Source: Roseibium sp. MMSF_3544 (lineage in GTDB: Bacteria > Pseudomonadota > Alphaproteobacteria > Rhizobiales > Stappiaceae). From it: a stretch of DNA of 64,000 nucleotides. This document shows positions 17,188 through 25,258 of this stretch, piece by piece (position 1 is the stretch's first letter; each line of letters opens with the position of its first letter). The stretch is taken from assembly GCF_030732845.1 (NCBI RefSeq), contig NZ_JASHKA010000017.1, positions 1 to 64,000 of the forward strand, written 5' to 3'. The notes below the pieces were generated by a model, which saw nothing but the letters and a program-made list of their open reading frames with translations, had not been told where the DNA came from and made no database searches. The translations under genes were made by a program, and so were the position numbers.

Positions 17188-18618
17188 ATGGCAGACATGC
17201 TGACCCCGGATATTTGTGTGATCGGTGCCGGTTCAGGCGGACTGTCTGTCGCTGCCGCCGCTGCGGCTTTCGGTGTTGACGTGGTCCTGATCGAAAAGGG
17301 TCTGATGGGCGGGGATTGCCTGAACTATGGCTGTGTGCCTTCAAAGGCGCTGCTGGCTGCGGCCAAGGCCGCCTCGAGCAGCGGCTGGAACGAACGGTTC
17401 GGCATTCATTCTGCCGGTCAGGAAATCGACTTTGCAGCGGCCAACGATCACGTCAGAAGCGTTATTGCCACGATCGAGCCGCACGATTCGCAAGACCGTT
17501 TCGAAGGGTTGGGCGTCAAGGTTCTGCGCGATCATGCCACCTTCACCGGTCCGGACACGGTCGAGGTCGGTGGCAAAAGAATCAAAGCACGGCGATTTGT
17601 GGTTGCGACAGGCTCAACTGCCTTCGTCCCGCCGATCCCCGGACTGGATGAGGTTCCCTATCTCACCAACGAAACGCTGTTCGAGTTGCGAGAGGCACCT
17701 TCCCATCTGGCGATCATCGGGGGCGGTCCGATTGGTTTGGAAATGGCCCAGGCGCATCGCCGTCTCGGCGCGAAGGTCACCGTTTTCGAGGCAATGAAGG
17801 CCTTTGGCAAAGATGATCCGGAGCTTGCTGAAATTGTCCTGGATTCGCTGAAGGAAGAGGGCATCGAGATCCTCGAGGAAACGGCCGTTGAGCGGGTTGA
17901 AGCAGCCGGCGATGGGGTCAAGATCGTTGCGAAAACCGGAGACGGGACTCCTGTCGAAACAGAAGCCAGCCACCTGCTGGTTGCCACAGGCAGAGCGCCG
18001 AATGTGGACGGGCTGGGACTGGAGGCGGCCGGGATCGAATACGATCCGAAGGGAATCAAGGTCGACAAGGGTCTGCGCACCACCAACCGCAAGGTCTACG
18101 CGATCGGCGATGTGGCGGGTGGTTTGCAGTTCACCCACGTTGCCGGTTACCAGGCGGGCCTCGTCATTCGGTCGATCCTTTTTCGGATGCCGGTCAGCAT
18201 GAACAACACCATCGTGCCGTGGGTGACCTACACCTCGCCGGAAATCGGCCACATTGGCATGACCGTAATCGAGGCCAAGAAAGCCTACAGCGGTGCCGTC
18301 AAGGTGTTGAGCGCCGAATATGCCGGCAACGACCGGGCCCAGGCGGAGGGCGTGACCAAGGGACGCCTGAAACTGATTGTCGGTCCGGGCGGACGTTTGG
18401 CGGGAGCCGACATTGTCGGCGCTCAGGCAGGCGAGATCCTGAACCTTCTGTCGCTGGCGCTTTCGAAGAAGATGACGATGAAAGACCTTGCGGGATTTGT
18501 TGCGCCTTATCCGACACTTGGCGAACTGGTGCGCCGCGCTGCAATTTCGTACTATGCGGATCTGCCAAAGAAAAATTGGATACGGACGCTTATCGGTATA
18601 TTGCGTAAATTTGGATAG
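17188..18618 (+). CDS. Pyridine nucleotide-disulfide oxidoreductase, mercuric reductase-like
   Basis: A 476-aa FAD enzyme of the dihydrolipoamide dehydrogenase/mercuric reductase group. It has the FAD dinucleotide motif GAGSGGLSVAAAA near residue 14, the redox-active disulfide GGDCLNYGCVPSKAL near 45, an NAD(P) motif IIGGGPIGLEMAQAHRRLG near 180, and the second FAD motif VYAIGDVAGG. The C-terminal dimer segment reads APYPTLGE where lipoamide dehydrogenases have HPT with a catalytic histidine, so the usual acid-base histidine is missing. The ATG at 17188 follows CAGGAGCCC. The upstream neighbour encodes a TVP38-type membrane protein. The physiological substrate is unknown; no merRTP genes are nearby, so mercury resistance is unlikely. 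Confidence 0.87.
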   Translation: MADMLTPDICVIGAGSGGLSVAAAAAAFGVDVVLIEKGLMGGDCLNYGCVPSKALLAAAKAASSSGWNERFGIHSAGQEIDFAAANDHVRSVIATIEPHDSQDRFEGLGVKVLRDHATFTGPDTVEVGGKRIKARRFVVATGSTAFVPPIPGLDEVPYLTNETLFELREAPSHLAIIGGGPIGLEMAQAHRRLGAKVTVFEAMKAFGKDDPELAEIVLDSLKEEGIEILEETAVERVEAAGDGVKIVAKTGDGTPVETEASHLLVATGRAPNVDGLGLEAAGIEYDPKGIKVDKGLRTTNRKVYAIGDVAGGLQFTHVAGYQAGLVIRSILFRMPVSMNNTIVPWVTYTSPEIGHIGMTVIEAKKAYSGAVKVLSAEYAGNDRAQAEGVTKGRLKLIVGPGGRLAGADIVGAQAGEILNLLSLALSKKMTMKDLAGFVAPYPTLGELVRRAAISYYADLPKKNWIRTLIGILRKFG

Positions 18619-18668
18619 GTCATTGCAGGCAGTGCCAAGAGGCACAACGACATTTGGGACGACAGGAC

Positions 18669-20141
18669 ATGAAGCATGAGGGTGCGCCGGAAGGCGCTGC
18701 AGTCCCCTCCAGTGAATCAGGTGCACCGGCCGGTCGCGGCGACCGTCCGGACCGGCACCGGCTCGGCGGTCTGTCGGGAAAACTGCTGCTGCTGACGGTG
18801 GTTTTTGTGATGTTGTCCGAGGTCTTCATCTACGTGCCCTCGATCGCCAACTACCGCAACACATGGCTGATGGACCGCCTGACCACCGCCGGCGTGGCGG
18901 CCTCGGTCCTGGCTGAGACCAGCACGATCGCACCGCGTCTGCAGGAGCAGCTTCTCCAGACAACCGGCGCCGTCGCCATTTCCCTCGATCAGGGCTCCCG
19001 GCGCAGCCTGATTGCCATGAACGACGTCCCGACAGACGTCGATATCGTCGTCGACATGGCAAAGGTAAACCCGTTTTCGTCGATTGTCGGCAGCTTCCAG
19101 ATCCTGACCTATCGAGGTGATGGTGTGATGCGTGTGGTCGGACTTGGCCAGATGGGACATACCGAACGGGTAGACATCGTCTTGCCGGTCAGTCTGCTGC
19201 AACAGGACATGCTGGCCTTTTCCGGCCGCATCCTGGCTCTGTCCCTGGTGATTTCCGGCATCACGGCAAGTCTGGTCTACATAACCCTGCGCGCGCTGTT
19301 CATCCGTCCGTTGCGGCGGTTGACCACGTCGATGGAACGGTTTGCGGAAAACCCTGAGGACACCTCGCGGATCATTGCCGTGAGCGGGCGCAAGGATGAG
19401 CTCGGTGACGCTGAAATCCGGCTGGCGGCGATGGAAGAAGCACTATCGCGGGCGTTGCACCAGAAACAGAGGCTGGCCGATCTCGGTCTCGCCGTTTCCA
19501 AGATCAACCATGATTTGCGCAATCTGCTGGCCTCAGCTCAGCTTTTCCTGGAGCGCCTGGAACACGTGCCGGATCCGACGGTCAGCCGTCTTGCGCCAAA
19601 AATCCTGGCGACGCTCGACCGGGCCGTCAGTTACACCCAGGCGGTGATGTCCTACGGCAAAGCCCAGGAACGTCCGCCACAACGCCGCCTGCTTGCCCTT
19701 CAGCGGGTCGGAGAGGACGTCGCCGATGTTCTCGGCCTACCGGACCACGAGACGGTGGCGTTCGAGAACAAGGTTCCCGATCACATCGAGATCGACGCCG
19801 ATCCGGAGCAGATTTTCCGCGTCCTGCTCAATCTCGTCCGCAACGCCCTCCAGGCGCTGGAAGCGGAAAAGGACGAAGCACTGGTCCGCCGGATCACGCT
19901 GGACGCGGTTCGGGACGATGACTGCGTGCACGTCATCATTTCCGACACGGGGCCGGGGATACCGGAAAACACCAAGAAAGCGCTCTTCAAGGCTTTCCAC
20001 AGTGGTTCAAAAAAGGGCGGCGTGGGTCTCGGCCTTGCGATCGTCGCAGAGTTGTTGAAGGCCCATGGCGGGACCATCCATCTCGACGAAACCAGTCCGG
20101 GAGCCTGCTTCCGCCTCAAGGTGCCGGACCGCCGGTCCTGA
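18669..20141 (+). CDS. Orphan membrane sensor histidine kinase
   Basis: A 490-aa two-component kinase. TM1 is at about 38-58, a periplasmic sensor region at about 60-185, TM2 at about 186-206, a HAMP-like linker at about 207-260, and the phospho-accepting H281 in KINHDLRNLLASAQ. The HATPase domain has the N box LLNLVRNALQAL, the G1 box DTGPGIPE and the G2 box GGVGLGLAIVAELL. All catalytic boxes are intact. The ATG at 18669 is chosen; a TTG five codons earlier is possible. No response regulator gene is adjacent, so its partner lies elsewhere. The N-terminus is rich in proline and charged residues. Confidence 0.9.
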   Translation: MKHEGAPEGAAVPSSESGAPAGRGDRPDRHRLGGLSGKLLLLTVVFVMLSEVFIYVPSIANYRNTWLMDRLTTAGVAASVLAETSTIAPRLQEQLLQTTGAVAISLDQGSRRSLIAMNDVPTDVDIVVDMAKVNPFSSIVGSFQILTYRGDGVMRVVGLGQMGHTERVDIVLPVSLLQQDMLAFSGRILALSLVISGITASLVYITLRALFIRPLRRLTTSMERFAENPEDTSRIIAVSGRKDELGDAEIRLAAMEEALSRALHQKQRLADLGLAVSKINHDLRNLLASAQLFLERLEHVPDPTVSRLAPKILATLDRAVSYTQAVMSYGKAQERPPQRRLLALQRVGEDVADVLGLPDHETVAFENKVPDHIEIDADPEQIFRVLLNLVRNALQALEAEKDEALVRRITLDAVRDDDCVHVIISDTGPGIPENTKKALFKAFHSGSKKGGVGLGLAIVAELLKAHGGTIHLDETSPGACFRLKVPDRRS

Positions 20142-20248
20142 CCGGCCGGGTTTGCGCATGGCCCGGGGCGCCAAATACCAAGTCCCTGCAAATTCCGGGC
20201 GTTTCGGTTCTGTGTGACAGTTCCTTGAAAAAAAGTTCAAAAAGTCCC

Positions 20249-20277
20249 TTGCATTCGCTGCTGGACCGCAGTACGTA
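20249..20277 (+). promoter_or_regulatory. Possible sigma-70-type promoter for tRNA-Arg
   Basis: TTGCAT (20249-20254), a 17-bp spacer and TACGTA (20272-20277) lie about 90 bp before the tRNA. Spacing is right but the -10 match is modest, so this is a weak prediction. Confidence 0.3.
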
Positions 20278-20368
20278 AGCGCCCTGTCCGGGGCACACGT
20301 TGCTCCGCAGAGCCAAGACGGTTGTCTGCTTCGACGACATCAGGACAACCCGCTCTTCGCACCCATAA

Positions 20369-20445
20369 GCACCGGTAGCTCAGCTGGATAGAGCACCAGA
20401 CTACGAATCTGGGGGTCGGGGGTTCGAATCCTCCCCGGTGCGCCA
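20369..20445 (+). tRNA. tRNA-Arg (anticodon ACG)
   Basis: A 77-nt cloverleaf with acceptor stem GCACCGG/CCGGTGC, a D-loop with AGCTCAGCTGG, anticodon arm CCAGA-CTACGAA-TCTGG with anticodon ACG, T-arm GGTTCGAATCC and an encoded CCA end. The ACG anticodon is normally deaminated to ICG and reads CGU, CGC and CGA. No integrase gene or duplicated tRNA end is visible beside it. Confidence 0.97.
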
Positions 20446-20749
20446 TTTCTCCGAAAATCAGCCCTTCATGCGAAAGCAGCGAGAGATTTCATGCAGCTCG
20501 CCGTTGAAGCAACCTAATTGCCGACAATTCAAGTGTCCTTGACGGGTGAACTAGCGGGAGACGCTCGCGGTTGTTATCGCGCCGTCCGGACGCGCACTGA
20601 TGTTGCCTGCCGGGGGCTTTAGCTGACCGATCTGATGGCGCACCTCTCACATTTGCCTGATCTTTTTGAATTAGCACCAATTTGCATCAAAACCGGCATA
20701 GACTGGATGCTGTCGGGCATTGCGTTGCAAACCAAGGCGGATCGAAAGC
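20446..20749. other. Intergenic region after tRNA-Arg, nothing recognised
   Basis: About 300 bp between the tRNA and the AsmA-family gene. The right part is presumably the promoter of that gene. I see no integrase remnant, attachment-site repeat, terminator or small gene. Confidence 0.5.
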
Positions 20750-23422
20750 ATGGGCGAGGAGCCTAAAAGACGAAGAGGACGCGTGACCAGACTGGTGCGT
20801 CTTCTTGCGCTCGGGCTGGTCACTCTGGTGATCGCCGCAGGTGTCGCGACCTATTCGGTTGCAACGCTCGATCTCTATGCATCGCTACGGCAGGAACAGG
20901 CGGGTGAAATCCTGTCCCGCGTCTTCGGCCGGCCGGTGGAAGTGCGCGGCCCCGTCGTCCTGATACCAGGCAGGCGGCTCGGGGTCCGGATCGAGGATTC
21001 TTATATCGAGCGGTCCTCCGGCGGGGGCAGCGACAAGGCGCGCGTCTTTGAAACCGTCGCGTTCGATGCGCCCTACAGTCTCATACGCGGCAACGTATCG
21101 GGGATCCGGAATTTCCGCATGAGCGGTGCCGAGATCGAATACCGTGCCGACGAAGGCACCGAGCGCACGAAGCCCCGGTCCAGTTTTGAGCTTCTGTCGA
21201 CACTGATCAACAGCCCCGTGCTGGACAATCTGGAACTGACCGACGTCGTGTTCCGGTTCCTCGACACAAACGACGGCTGGGACGAAACCTTCCGGATCAA
21301 ATCCCTGACGCTCGTCACGGGCGCAGCGGCGCAATCGACCGAGGTCAAATTCGAGGCCGCCATCAACGGCACGCCGCTGAGCGCCAGCGGAACTGTTCCT
21401 TCCTCGACGAAGGCGCTGGCCGACAAGACCGGGCCGTTTGAACTCGACATCGCGCTGCCAGGGTTGGACACCCGCCTGACCGGCACCGTCGACACGTCGG
21501 AGACGGTGGCGAAGCTGGAGGGTGACCTCTCGTCGAAGTCCGACTCCATCACCAAGTTGCTGGCATCACTCGGACTGGAAAGCGCTGTTGAAGGTCAGGC
21601 TGTACTGACCTGGGCGTCCTCCGGTCCGATAGACAAACTGCAGCTCAGCGATATCAAGCTCGATTTCGAGGGCGAGAACGGCGATCAGGTCACGGTCAGC
21701 GGTCAGGTGAGCGATGTCTTCAGCGGATCGGTCTTCGACCTTTCATTTCAGTCTGTTCTGGCGCCCCTTACGGCCGAACCCTCGAGCGCATTCGCGGTCA
21801 ATGTCGAAAAGATATCCGGAAAGGTCAGCGGACCGCTCAAGGCACTTGCTGTCGACCACGCCGTCATCACCACGGATGCCGTGCTGCTCGAATTCGATGA
21901 GATCGGACCGATTTCGGTCGGCCGCGTGGTCAAGAGCGACGATGACAAGGTGGGACTGGAAGACATCACCGTTTTGGACGGGCCCGACGATGCCCCCTAT
22001 CTGACCATGAAGGGCAAGGTAGACGACATTCTGGCGTTTCGCGGCGCTGATCTTTCCGGGTCCTACAGTTTTCCAACCGCCTTGCTGCTGAACCGGCCGG
22101 CAACCGATGCACCGGAGCTTGGCATCGTAAAGGGGACCGTTGCTCTCAACGAAGCTTCGGGAGCCTTCGGCCTTGAAGAACTGACGGGCCAGACCTCCGG
22201 CACGGATATTCTGGACCTGAAATTCGAATTGGCCATTCCGGAATTTCGCGTGGTCGAAGACCTGGAGTTTTCGACCAGCCTGTCCTTGCCTGAGCCGGCA
22301 AAAGTGTTGGCGTCGCTCGGGATCAAGACAGACAGGACGCTGCCCGCCTTGGCGTATTCAGGAACCAGCGGCCTGACAAGCGACAGCGCGAAGCTTTCAG
22401 GCAAACTGACGTCCGGGGCAACGGACATCAATGCAAATCTTCAGCTGGAGCCTCACAAAGAGGGCGCAGAGTGGGTGGTTGTCGGCTCCGTCTCGTCGGA
22501 AGAAATGGATTTTGTCGATCTTGCGGGTCTTGGTCAGTTCGCAAGCCTTGCCGCTGCGGGCCTGGAAGACGACGACGATTTCGAACTGACCAAGGAATTC
22601 GAAGCTTCTTTGAGCGCTGACGTTGCGTTGAACGTGAAGAAGATCGTCTCTGGAAAGAAACACGCCGGCAACCTGTCCGGAACGTTGAAATATGACGATG
22701 ATCACCTGCAACTTGCCGGTCTCAAGCTTGACTATATTGGCGGCACCGTGCGGGGCGACTTCGGTGTAAACTTGGCCTCCAAATCCCTTCCGACAAAAGC
22801 CCATGGGCGGATGGAAAAGTTTCCGCTCAAAAGCCTGATGAACGAGGTCGGTTTTCAATCGCCAATTTCGAGCACTGTCTATGCCAGTTTCGACGTCACG
22901 GGCAGCGCGGTGTCTGAAACCGACTTCCTGAGGTCGCTCACCGGAAACGTGACGGCGTCGCTCTGGGGTGGTGTGCTGCCGAACCGGCTGATCGACCTGA
23001 CGGGCCTCAGCATCTTCACCTGGCTGGTCACAAGCAACGAGGACCATACGACAAAGCTCGTCTGCGCGGTCCTTCCGCTTCATTTCAAGAATGGCGTGGC
23101 AACGTCAAAACAAATGATCGTGGAGACGGAAAACGTCCAGCTCGTCGGGGCAGGGAGCGTTAATCTCAGGACGGATGCATTGGATCTTTCCTTCGCCCCG
23201 CGCGCCAAGCGCAAGCAGCTTGTCGAGATTGTCTCACCGTTCGAAATTCGCGGCACACTCGGCAAGCCCGACGTGACCGTGAAGGACGCAGGCCCCGGAC
23301 GGGCCATCGGCGAGGTCGTGGCCCTGCCGCTCAACCTCGTCAGTCACATCTTTCGAGGCTCTGGCCCGATCAACCCGAAAGCAAGGCCCTGCACCTTGCC
23401 GAAAAATTCGGGCCCGAAGTAA
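20750..23422 (+). CDS. AsmA-family envelope protein
   Basis: An 890-aa protein with a basic N-terminus, a single membrane-anchor helix at about residues 17-38, and a very long repetitive beta-rich periplasmic region. It shows the AsmA pattern at both ends: the start (ATLDLYASLRQEQAGEILSRVFGRPVEVRG) and the conserved C-terminal block (KLVCAVLPLHFKNGVATSKQMIVETENVQLVGAGSVNLRTDALDLSFAPRAK). AsmA-like proteins are thought to form channels that carry phospholipids between membranes, or to affect outer-membrane assembly. I use the ATG at 20750; an open frame begins 10 codons earlier at a TTG. It is a single gene, convergent with an AraC regulator. Confidence 0.88.
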   Translation: MGEEPKRRRGRVTRLVRLLALGLVTLVIAAGVATYSVATLDLYASLRQEQAGEILSRVFGRPVEVRGPVVLIPGRRLGVRIEDSYIERSSGGGSDKARVFETVAFDAPYSLIRGNVSGIRNFRMSGAEIEYRADEGTERTKPRSSFELLSTLINSPVLDNLELTDVVFRFLDTNDGWDETFRIKSLTLVTGAAAQSTEVKFEAAINGTPLSASGTVPSSTKALADKTGPFELDIALPGLDTRLTGTVDTSETVAKLEGDLSSKSDSITKLLASLGLESAVEGQAVLTWASSGPIDKLQLSDIKLDFEGENGDQVTVSGQVSDVFSGSVFDLSFQSVLAPLTAEPSSAFAVNVEKISGKVSGPLKALAVDHAVITTDAVLLEFDEIGPISVGRVVKSDDDKVGLEDITVLDGPDDAPYLTMKGKVDDILAFRGADLSGSYSFPTALLLNRPATDAPELGIVKGTVALNEASGAFGLEELTGQTSGTDILDLKFELAIPEFRVVEDLEFSTSLSLPEPAKVLASLGIKTDRTLPALAYSGTSGLTSDSAKLSGKLTSGATDINANLQLEPHKEGAEWVVVGSVSSEEMDFVDLAGLGQFASLAAAGLEDDDDFELTKEFEASLSADVALNVKKIVSGKKHAGNLSGTLKYDDDHLQLAGLKLDYIGGTVRGDFGVNLASKSLPTKAHGRMEKFPLKSLMNEVGFQSPISSTVYASFDVTGSAVSETDFLRSLTGNVTASLWGGVLPNRLIDLTGLSIFTWLVTSNEDHTTKLVCAVLPLHFKNGVATSKQMIVETENVQLVGAGSVNLRTDALDLSFAPRAKRKQLVEIVSPFEIRGTLGKPDVTVKDAGPGRAIGEVVALPLNLVSHIFRGSGPINPKARPCTLPKNSGPK

Positions 23423-23504
23423 CGCGTTCGGGATTTAGACTTCAATAGCAACCCCGTGAGCGATCCGCTTACGGTCACCCGGGCCTTTCAGCAGAGTTTG
23501 AAGA

Positions 23505-24587
23505 TCAGCCGGCTTTCAAACCCCGGACTTCGGACGCCCGCGCGCCGGGGGTGACGCCGAACCAGCGTTTATAGGCGCGGATAAAGGCCGGAGAATCCGA
23601 ATAGCCCAGAAGATATGCAATTTCCGGCAGGGAGAGATCGCTCTTCTTCAGGTATTCCTCGGACAGGTTGCGCCTTACGTCCTCAAGAACGTCGGAGAAG
23701 GTGGTGCCTTCGTCGGCGAGCCGCCGTGCGAAAGTCCGTTCTGTCATGCCCAGTTTGCCGGCGACCAGACTTGCCGAGCTTTGGCCTTTCGGCAAACCTT
23801 CGATGACATGGGCCTCGACGCTTGAGAGAAAGGATTTCGGCGCGGACCGCCGCTCTTCCAGCATTCTGTCGGCGACATTCGACATCAGCCCGAGCAAGTC
23901 CCGGTCTGAATGGACCAGGGGGGTTTCAAGGTCCGAGGCATGAAACACGATCCCGTGCATGTCACTGCCGAAATAGACGGGGCATCCGAAAAAGAGCTTC
24001 ATTTCGGCCGGAACATCGGCGCGCTGGTGATGAAAATGAACTTCGGCCGGACGCAGGACCCTGCCTGTGCCATAGCGATAGTTCGACAGGATTGCCGCCA
24101 TTCCCGCTTCGTTGGCCTGTCTCTTGAAATAGGAACTCCGGTCCACGTCCTGATAGAAGAGTTTCGCGGTCGTTTCGGCCTTTGCAAGCGAGAGACGGTA
24201 GCTGTCGACGAATATCCGGACGTATTTGACGTGGTTGAGGATCGCCTGTTCAAGCGTTGCTGCCGAGATCCCAAGGTAAGCGATCACGCCAAAGGTGCCG
24301 GTCGGTGTCGCCTTGCCGACATCAAAGCCGAACAGGTCATCCTGCAGATACTTTGCAGCCTGTTCGAGAAAAGCATCGGACTTCTTGAGCGGCACCCGGC
24401 GGTCAAACCCTTCCAGATCCTCAGAGGTCAGCCCGGACGCGCGGAGCGCTTCAGCATGATCTTCACCACGCTGTTCCATGGCCTTGACCGCGGCCCTGAT
24501 CAATGCGGCATCAACCTCGGCATCACGCAAAGTTACTCTCCAAAATACTTTGGCGCCAAATGACAGCGGATTGGCATCAACGGACAA
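23505..24587 (-). CDS. AraC-family transcriptional regulator
   Basis: About 360 aa: an N-terminal domain of the type found in OruR/ArgR-like AraC regulators (about 20-230, with NHVKYVRIFVDSYRL) and a C-terminal double helix-turn-helix (about 255-345). That part contains VAGKLGMTERTFARRLADEGTTF and the family signature LPEIAYLLGYSDSPAFIRAYKRWFGVTP. The longest frame starts at a TTG at 24587; no ATG occurs before residue 38, so the true start is uncertain, and another start near residue 20 (TTG after GAGAG) is possible. The repeat element at 24634 lies just upstream and may separate it from its promoter. No target is suggested. Confidence 0.85.
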   Translation of the reverse strand: MSVDANPLSFGAKVFWRVTLRDAEVDAALIRAAVKAMEQRGEDHAEALRASGLTSEDLEGFDRRVPLKKSDAFLEQAAKYLQDDLFGFDVGKATPTGTFGVIAYLGISAATLEQAILNHVKYVRIFVDSYRLSLAKAETTAKLFYQDVDRSSYFKRQANEAGMAAILSNYRYGTGRVLRPAEVHFHHQRADVPAEMKLFFGCPVYFGSDMHGIVFHASDLETPLVHSDRDLLGLMSNVADRMLEERRSAPKSFLSSVEAHVIEGLPKGQSSASLVAGKLGMTERTFARRLADEGTTFSDVLEDVRRNLSEEYLKKSDLSLPEIAYLLGYSDSPAFIRAYKRWFGVTPGARASEVRGLKAG

Positions 24588-24633
24588 TCGGATCCGTCAT
24601 TGCACGACTAAATAAGTATCGAGCAGACAAGCT

Positions 24634-24901
24634 TAGGGTACGGACCCATAAAGGAAGTCGGTTTGGTTTGGATCGTTTTGGCCAGATGAAAGGAGCGAAA
24701 GCGCAGGAAATGTGGTTCATTTTCAAGCCTTTCGCGACGCAGCAGATGGCCAAAACGGACAAATCCGAAGGACGGCAAAATAGCTTCGCCTCGCAGCGTC
24801 ACCGTGCTTGACCGGGCACAAAGCCCGCTCTTCACACGCTTCCTTGCGAGACTTCGCCATTTCTGCCGCCAAATCGGCTTCATTTATGGGTCCGTACCCT
24901 A
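24634..24901. mobile_element. MITE-like element with 19-bp perfect terminal inverted repeats, long copy
   Basis: A 268-bp block bounded by TAGGGTACGGACCCATAAA (24634-24652) and its exact reverse complement (24883-24901). The match continues inwards imperfectly to about 33 bp. A shorter relative lies at 59903-60053. The internal sequence common to both includes GCGCAGGAAATGTGGTTCA. This copy has 119 bp absent from the other, bounded by two GCCAAA repeats (24749 and 24868). No transposase is encoded; short open frames inside are repeat-derived. Mobility is inferred from the terminal inverted repeats and the dispersed copies. Confidence 0.75.
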
Positions 24902-25004
24902 GAATATAAACCAAATTCCGCGCGATGTTACCGTCGTAAAAATTATAAGTCATCGCGGAATATCTCGAAACTTTGGCAAATCGGTTGTTCGTCGCATTTG
25001 GTGC

Positions 25005-25087
25005 CCCCACTGACCGCGACGCACTTGTTGTGGTTCCCGGCCACGACTGCCGCTTGCCCCTTGACCGCGCTTCGGCGCGGTTTTTTG
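25005..25087 (+). ncRNA. Probable small regulatory RNA (mmgR/suhB-like layout)
   Basis: An orphan rho-independent terminator (ACCGCGC-TTCG-GCGCGGT at 25064-25081, then six T) has no gene before it. Upstream is a 7-bp hairpin, GTTGTGG (25027-25033) with CCACGAC (25041-25047), exposing the loop TTCCCGG, and then an unpaired C-rich stretch CTTGCCCC. A hairpin with a CU-rich, anti-ribosome-site loop followed by a GC-rich terminator recalls the mmgR/suhB (alpha-r8) small RNA of Hyphomicrobiales. The 5' end is a guess. Identification is by layout only. Confidence 0.55.
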
Positions 25088-25258
25088 TTTTAAGGGCCAG
25101 AGACGTTGTCGGTCACCTACGAACGTTTCGCGCTCGCGGTGTCACTTTTGCCTCGCCTGTCGCACGCTCGATCCGTGATCCTGTGCACCAGAATGGGCAC
25201 AAAAGTCGTTCCGCCACGTGTCACACAGGCTTCGCCGCCAGCTGATACCACCACGCGC

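Larger units (their letters stand above)
24588..25258. other. Long intergenic region: mobile repeat and probable small RNA
   Basis: About 670 bp between the AraC gene (leftwards) and the methyltransferase gene. It contains the MITE-like element (24634-24901), an interrupted inverted repeat (ATTCCGCGCGATG at 24915-24927 with CATCGCGGAAT at 24951-24961), and the probable small RNA ending at 25087. Nothing protein-coding is convincing. Confidence 0.6.

Noticed and set aside
17188..18618. Mercury resistance (merA)
   Set aside because: No merR, merT or merP, no N-terminal metal-binding domain and no C-terminal vicinal cysteines.
17614..18726. 370-aa open frame on the minus strand
   Set aside because: It lies antisense to the flavin reductase gene and has the composition of a codon-bias shadow; no ribosome site or domain.
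20446..20749. Integrated element at tRNA-Arg
   Set aside because: No integrase, no duplicated tRNA end, and normal genes on both sides.
24577..24883. Small proteins of 61-102 aa on both strands over the MITE-like element
   Set aside because: They are read from the repeat, and similar frames recur in the second copy (59846-60028) because the repeat does; no sign of selection as protein.
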